42,699 nucleotides of DNA, taken from IMG/VR virus record IMGVR_UViG_3300037189_013006, positions 1-42,699 of that record; one strand, 5' to 3'. A program made the position numbers and the translations under genes. Positions 40,825 to 42,699 of this stretch are shown one piece after another. Position 1 is the stretch's first letter. Each line of letters begins with the position of its first letter. The stretch is from a virus. The notes beneath the pieces were generated by a model. That model worked only from the letters and a program-made list of their open reading frames with translations, was not told the DNA's origin and made no database searches.

Positions 40825-40987
40825 TTTCTTTCCTTAGTTGTTCAATCTCATTTGCTGCCTCTTCTAATAGATCAGCAATTCTATCTGGTGCGCCTTCCAG
40901 TACACTCTTGCGTGTAGGAATCTGTCTGCGTATCATAGCACGTTTCCGCAGTCTGTCAACCAAATCCGTGTTAGTAGTTGTGTCCAT
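40805..40987 (-). CDS. Small hypothetical phage protein
   Basis: A 60-residue protein (LVDRLRKRAMIRRQIPTRKS, then ADLLEEAANEIEQLRKENER), ending in a coiled coil. The pattern recurs in phage small-gene clusters. Function unknown. Confidence 0.6.
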   Translation of the reverse strand: MDTTTNTDLVDRLRKRAMIRRQIPTRKSVLEGAPDRIADLLEEAANEIEQLRKENERNLL

Positions 40988-40990
40988 ACG

Positions 40991-41398
40991 TCAACTATTG
41001 CGATTAAAATATTCTACGGCAGTATTGGTATCGGTAATCTTGTCATCAATCTTATCAATCTTGTCAAGAATCTTGTCATAGTTATCAAAAATTTTAGTGT
41101 AATAAACTTGCAGATCAGATTCTGCCTGATCGTACACAGTTTCTGGCTTGATAAGTCTAGGTTCTAGACCAGCACAGGCACAGGCATAATCGCCTAGTGT
41201 GTCCAGAGTATCCTGTGCCATTTCTCTGGCACCAGCAATATATGCTGCTTCCATCCATTCTAGAATACGCTTCTCGCGCATAATACCTGCTTCAAACTCA
41301 GCATAGAATCTTTCTGAACGCAGGGTGAAACCTTCTAGTTCATCAATATATTCTCTGAATTCTGCCTTGAGATTAAGATTAGTTCTACGTGCCATCAT
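40991..41398 (-). CDS. Hypothetical helical protein
   Basis: A 135-residue protein with ATGA overlap upstream. A helical N-terminal half (REYIDELEGFTLRSERFYAEFE) and a coiled-coil C-terminus (YDKILDKIDKIDDKITDTNT). Not recognised. Confidence 0.55.
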   Translation of the reverse strand: MMARRTNLNLKAEFREYIDELEGFTLRSERFYAEFEAGIMREKRILEWMEAAYIAGAREMAQDTLDTLGDYACACAGLEPRLIKPETVYDQAESDLQVYYTKIFDNYDKILDKIDKIDDKITDTNTAVEYFNRNS

Positions 41399-41589
41399 TC
41401 AACTCCAAAATATCGCTTGATAAGTTGACCATCATACACTGGTTCGTAGTGTTTGTCAATCACAAGGCAGCATTCCTCCAGAATTCTAATCACTAAATCT
41501 TCCACACTTGCACTCTGAACAGGTCCAACTGCACAATAATCCCTCATACGCTCATCCATATCAATGAGTTCTTTAATTCGTTCATTCAT
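41395..41589 (-). CDS. Small phage protein of MNERIKEL type
   Basis: A 64-residue protein. MNERIKELIDMDERMRDYC, LVIRILEECCLVIDKHY, IKRYFGVE. It is a paralogue of the gene at 41680-41904, with matching start, central LIV-EEC segment and F-GV end. The ATG overlaps the preceding stop. Confidence 0.65.
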   Translation of the reverse strand: MNERIKELIDMDERMRDYCAVGPVQSASVEDLVIRILEECCLVIDKHYEPVYDGQLIKRYFGVE

Positions 41590-41683
41590 TTTTCATGGTC
41601 TCCCTAAAAATTGGTCTAATCATAAACACCCATACGGCGTGGCCGATCCATCCTACAACGATGCCCCAAACAAATGCATTCAT
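41582..41683 (-). CDS. 33-residue single-span membrane microprotein
   Basis: MNAFVWGIVVGWIGHAVWVF, then MIRPIFRETMKNE. The ATG overlaps the preceding stop (ATGA), and its own stop overlaps the next gene by 8 bases. One hydrophobic helix with a basic tail. Confidence 0.55.
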   Translation of the reverse strand: MNAFVWGIVVGWIGHAVWVFMIRPIFRETMKNE

Positions 41684-41904
41684 TCCGCAACTCCGAAATG
41701 TTTTTTAATCTTATTCACGCTGTCTGCCTTTGCCGTGAACCATTCATCTGTGTAAGAATCCTCTGGACCACCAATTTGAACACATTCTTCCACAATCAAC
41801 TGGGCAAACTGTCGCCAATCAAAATCGCCGATATACTCACGATCAGCACCGTGGTCTTTCTTAAGACCAGCCTGCTCAGCCAATTCTAGTATACGTTCAT
41901 TCAT
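41680..41904 (-). CDS. Small phage protein of MNERILEL type
   Basis: A 74-residue protein from ATG 41904 (a longer frame to 41934 lies inside the previous gene). MNERILELAEQAGLKKDHGAD, FAQLIVEECVQIGGPED, IKKHFGVAE: a family very common in phage accessory regions, function unknown; paralogue of 41395-41589. Confidence 0.65.
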   Translation of the reverse strand: MNERILELAEQAGLKKDHGADREYIGDFDWRQFAQLIVEECVQIGGPEDSYTDEWFTAKADSVNKIKKHFGVAE

Positions 41905-42071
41905 ACTGTATCTTTCCATTCCCAACCAAGACAAAACTGCATCATCTTACGGTGAAACCATTTTGGTTTGATTTCAAAGTGTATGCATAATCCTCCATCC
42001 CCACCAATTCTGTACATTCCAACATACTTTGGAAGTGGTCTAAAAGTAAAAATATCAGTATCTTCACTCAT
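41901..42071 (-). CDS. Small conserved hypothetical protein
   Basis: A 56-residue protein (MSEDTDIFTFRPLPKYVGMY, then GLCIHFEIKPKWFHRKMMQF, then a WEWKD-containing end). ATGA overlaps at both ends. Aromatic-rich; no function known. It marks the point where composition changes from the AT-rich to the GC-rich part. Confidence 0.6.
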   Translation of the reverse strand: MSEDTDIFTFRPLPKYVGMYRIGGDGGLCIHFEIKPKWFHRKMMQFCLGWEWKDTV

Positions 42072-42445
42072 GTCTTCGGCTCCTTCAATTCCTCGGTGCT
42101 GTCAAATGCCGCGATGACTTTGCGGATCAGTTCGGCGGCACGCGGGCCTTCGTGGTTTGTGGCGGCAAACTCGGCCTCGCACAACACGGGCACAAACTCG
42201 CCAAAAACTTCGCGGAGCACTTGCCTTCGTGCCATCTCAATGCGATCGGCATGATGCCCATTGTGAACTTCAAGCTCAGTAAATCGCACCTTTACCTTGA
42301 ACGTGGCTTCCAGCGTGTAGACGTAGCCGAGATTCATATCGATGGGGCTCAGTCGGTCGTACTTCTCCGTGTAGTCAAACCGTGTCATCGGATAGAACTT
42401 GCGATCCGTTTTGTGAAGCAGCAATGCGCGGCCAAGTCGGCTCAT
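42068..42445 (-). CDS. Hypothetical protein in GC-rich segment
   Basis: A 125-residue protein; MTRFDYTEKYDRLSPIDMN, then YTLEATFKVKVRFTELEVH and MARRQVLREVFGEFVPVL. The DNA is clearly GC-richer, with G/C at third positions, unlike the rest of the window, which suggests recent transfer. ATGA overlaps tie it to the same operon. No function recognised. Confidence 0.65.
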   Translation of the reverse strand: MSRLGRALLLHKTDRKFYPMTRFDYTEKYDRLSPIDMNLGYVYTLEATFKVKVRFTELEVHNGHHADRIEMARRQVLREVFGEFVPVLCEAEFAATNHEGPRAAELIRKVIAAFDSTEELKEPKT

Positions 42446-42699
42446 GGTGTCACCGCCTTCCCGCTGTCAGTTTCTGGCTTGCTCTGCTCGGCCTGCCGGA
42501 TATAGCGCAGCGCGGTTTCGTGCCTCGTTTCGCCGGGGTACTTGTTGCCGACAGCGAACAGCAGTTCGTCGTATTTGTCGTCCTGCGCCGTGCGGGGTGG
42601 GGTGGCGATAGGGCTGACCCCATGTTTGGCGTAATACTGCTCCAGAGTTGCCGGCTCCTGCTCAGGTTGTTCGTTATTCAAACATTTTTCGATAATCAA
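42442..42699 (-). CDS. Hypothetical protein, 5' end at or beyond window edge
   Basis: The frame runs to the last base of the window; the first codon seen is TTG, so the start may lie outside. TLEQYYAKHGVSPIATPP, then YDELLFAVGNKYPGETRHET. GC-rich like its neighbour. ATGA overlap with the next gene. Unknown function. Confidence 0.55.
   Translation of the reverse strand: MIIEKCLNNEQPEQEPATLEQYYAKHGVSPIATPPRTAQDDKYDELLFAVGNKYPGETRHETALRYIRQAEQSKPETDSGKAVTP

Overview
The window is part of the genome of a T4-like contractile-tailed phage (Caudoviricetes). The evidence is a syntenic run of T4 core genes: gp13, gp14, gp15, gp16, gp17, gp18, gp19, gp20, a gp67/68-position protein, gp21, gp22, gp23, gp26 and a gp51-like reading frame. 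The opposite strand carries gp32, gp59 and gp33. The DNA is AT-rich. The closest overall feel, from memory, is the aquatic T4-like group (cyanophage and pelagiphage relatives), shown by the cyanophage-type forms of gp13, gp33 and PhoH. The host is not identifiable, but it is probably a Gram-negative aquatic bacterium, given the envelope-lipid genes.

Layout. 1-9426 (+): host-recognition and fibre cluster, with a fibre ending in an S74 chaperone domain, two glycine-rich adhesin-like proteins, a 1210-residue repeat fibre, a small cupin and several small proteins. 9465-25617 (+): neck, terminase, sheath, tube, portal, head and baseplate-hub assembly genes. An HNH gene is inserted between gp13 and gp14, and an atypically split intein breaks the large terminase into two genes. 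25614-28949 (+): two tail genes sharing an N-terminal module, one with a transglycosylase-like domain. A probably bidirectional terminator at 28955-28975 separates the two opposing gene blocks.

28999-42699 (-): replication, transcription and accessory genes. In coordinate order these are gp32, a nucleotidase, an alpha/beta hydrolase, gp59 helicase loader, gp33 late-transcription coactivator, a SleB-like wall hydrolase, a glycosyltransferase plus a PlcP-type metallophosphoesterase (a probable Agt/PlcP lipid-remodelling pair), a circularly permuted tmRNA with tag ANEDAFLMAA, a RecB-like nuclease, PhoH, a Mom-like DNA-modification protein and a long chain of overlapping small genes. One GIY-YIG nuclease gene lies on the + strand inside this block. 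The last 630 bases are clearly GC-richer than the rest.

How it fits together: T4-type late promoters (TATAAATA and close variants) precede several structural genes, and the window also encodes gp33, the coactivator that reads such promoters. The most unusual elements are the permuted two-piece tmRNA, the PlcP-Agt pair, the split-intein terminase with a small gene between its halves, a gp14 gene that seems to have lost its ATG to an invading HNH gene, and a probable -1 frameshift joining gp26 to a gp51-like frame.
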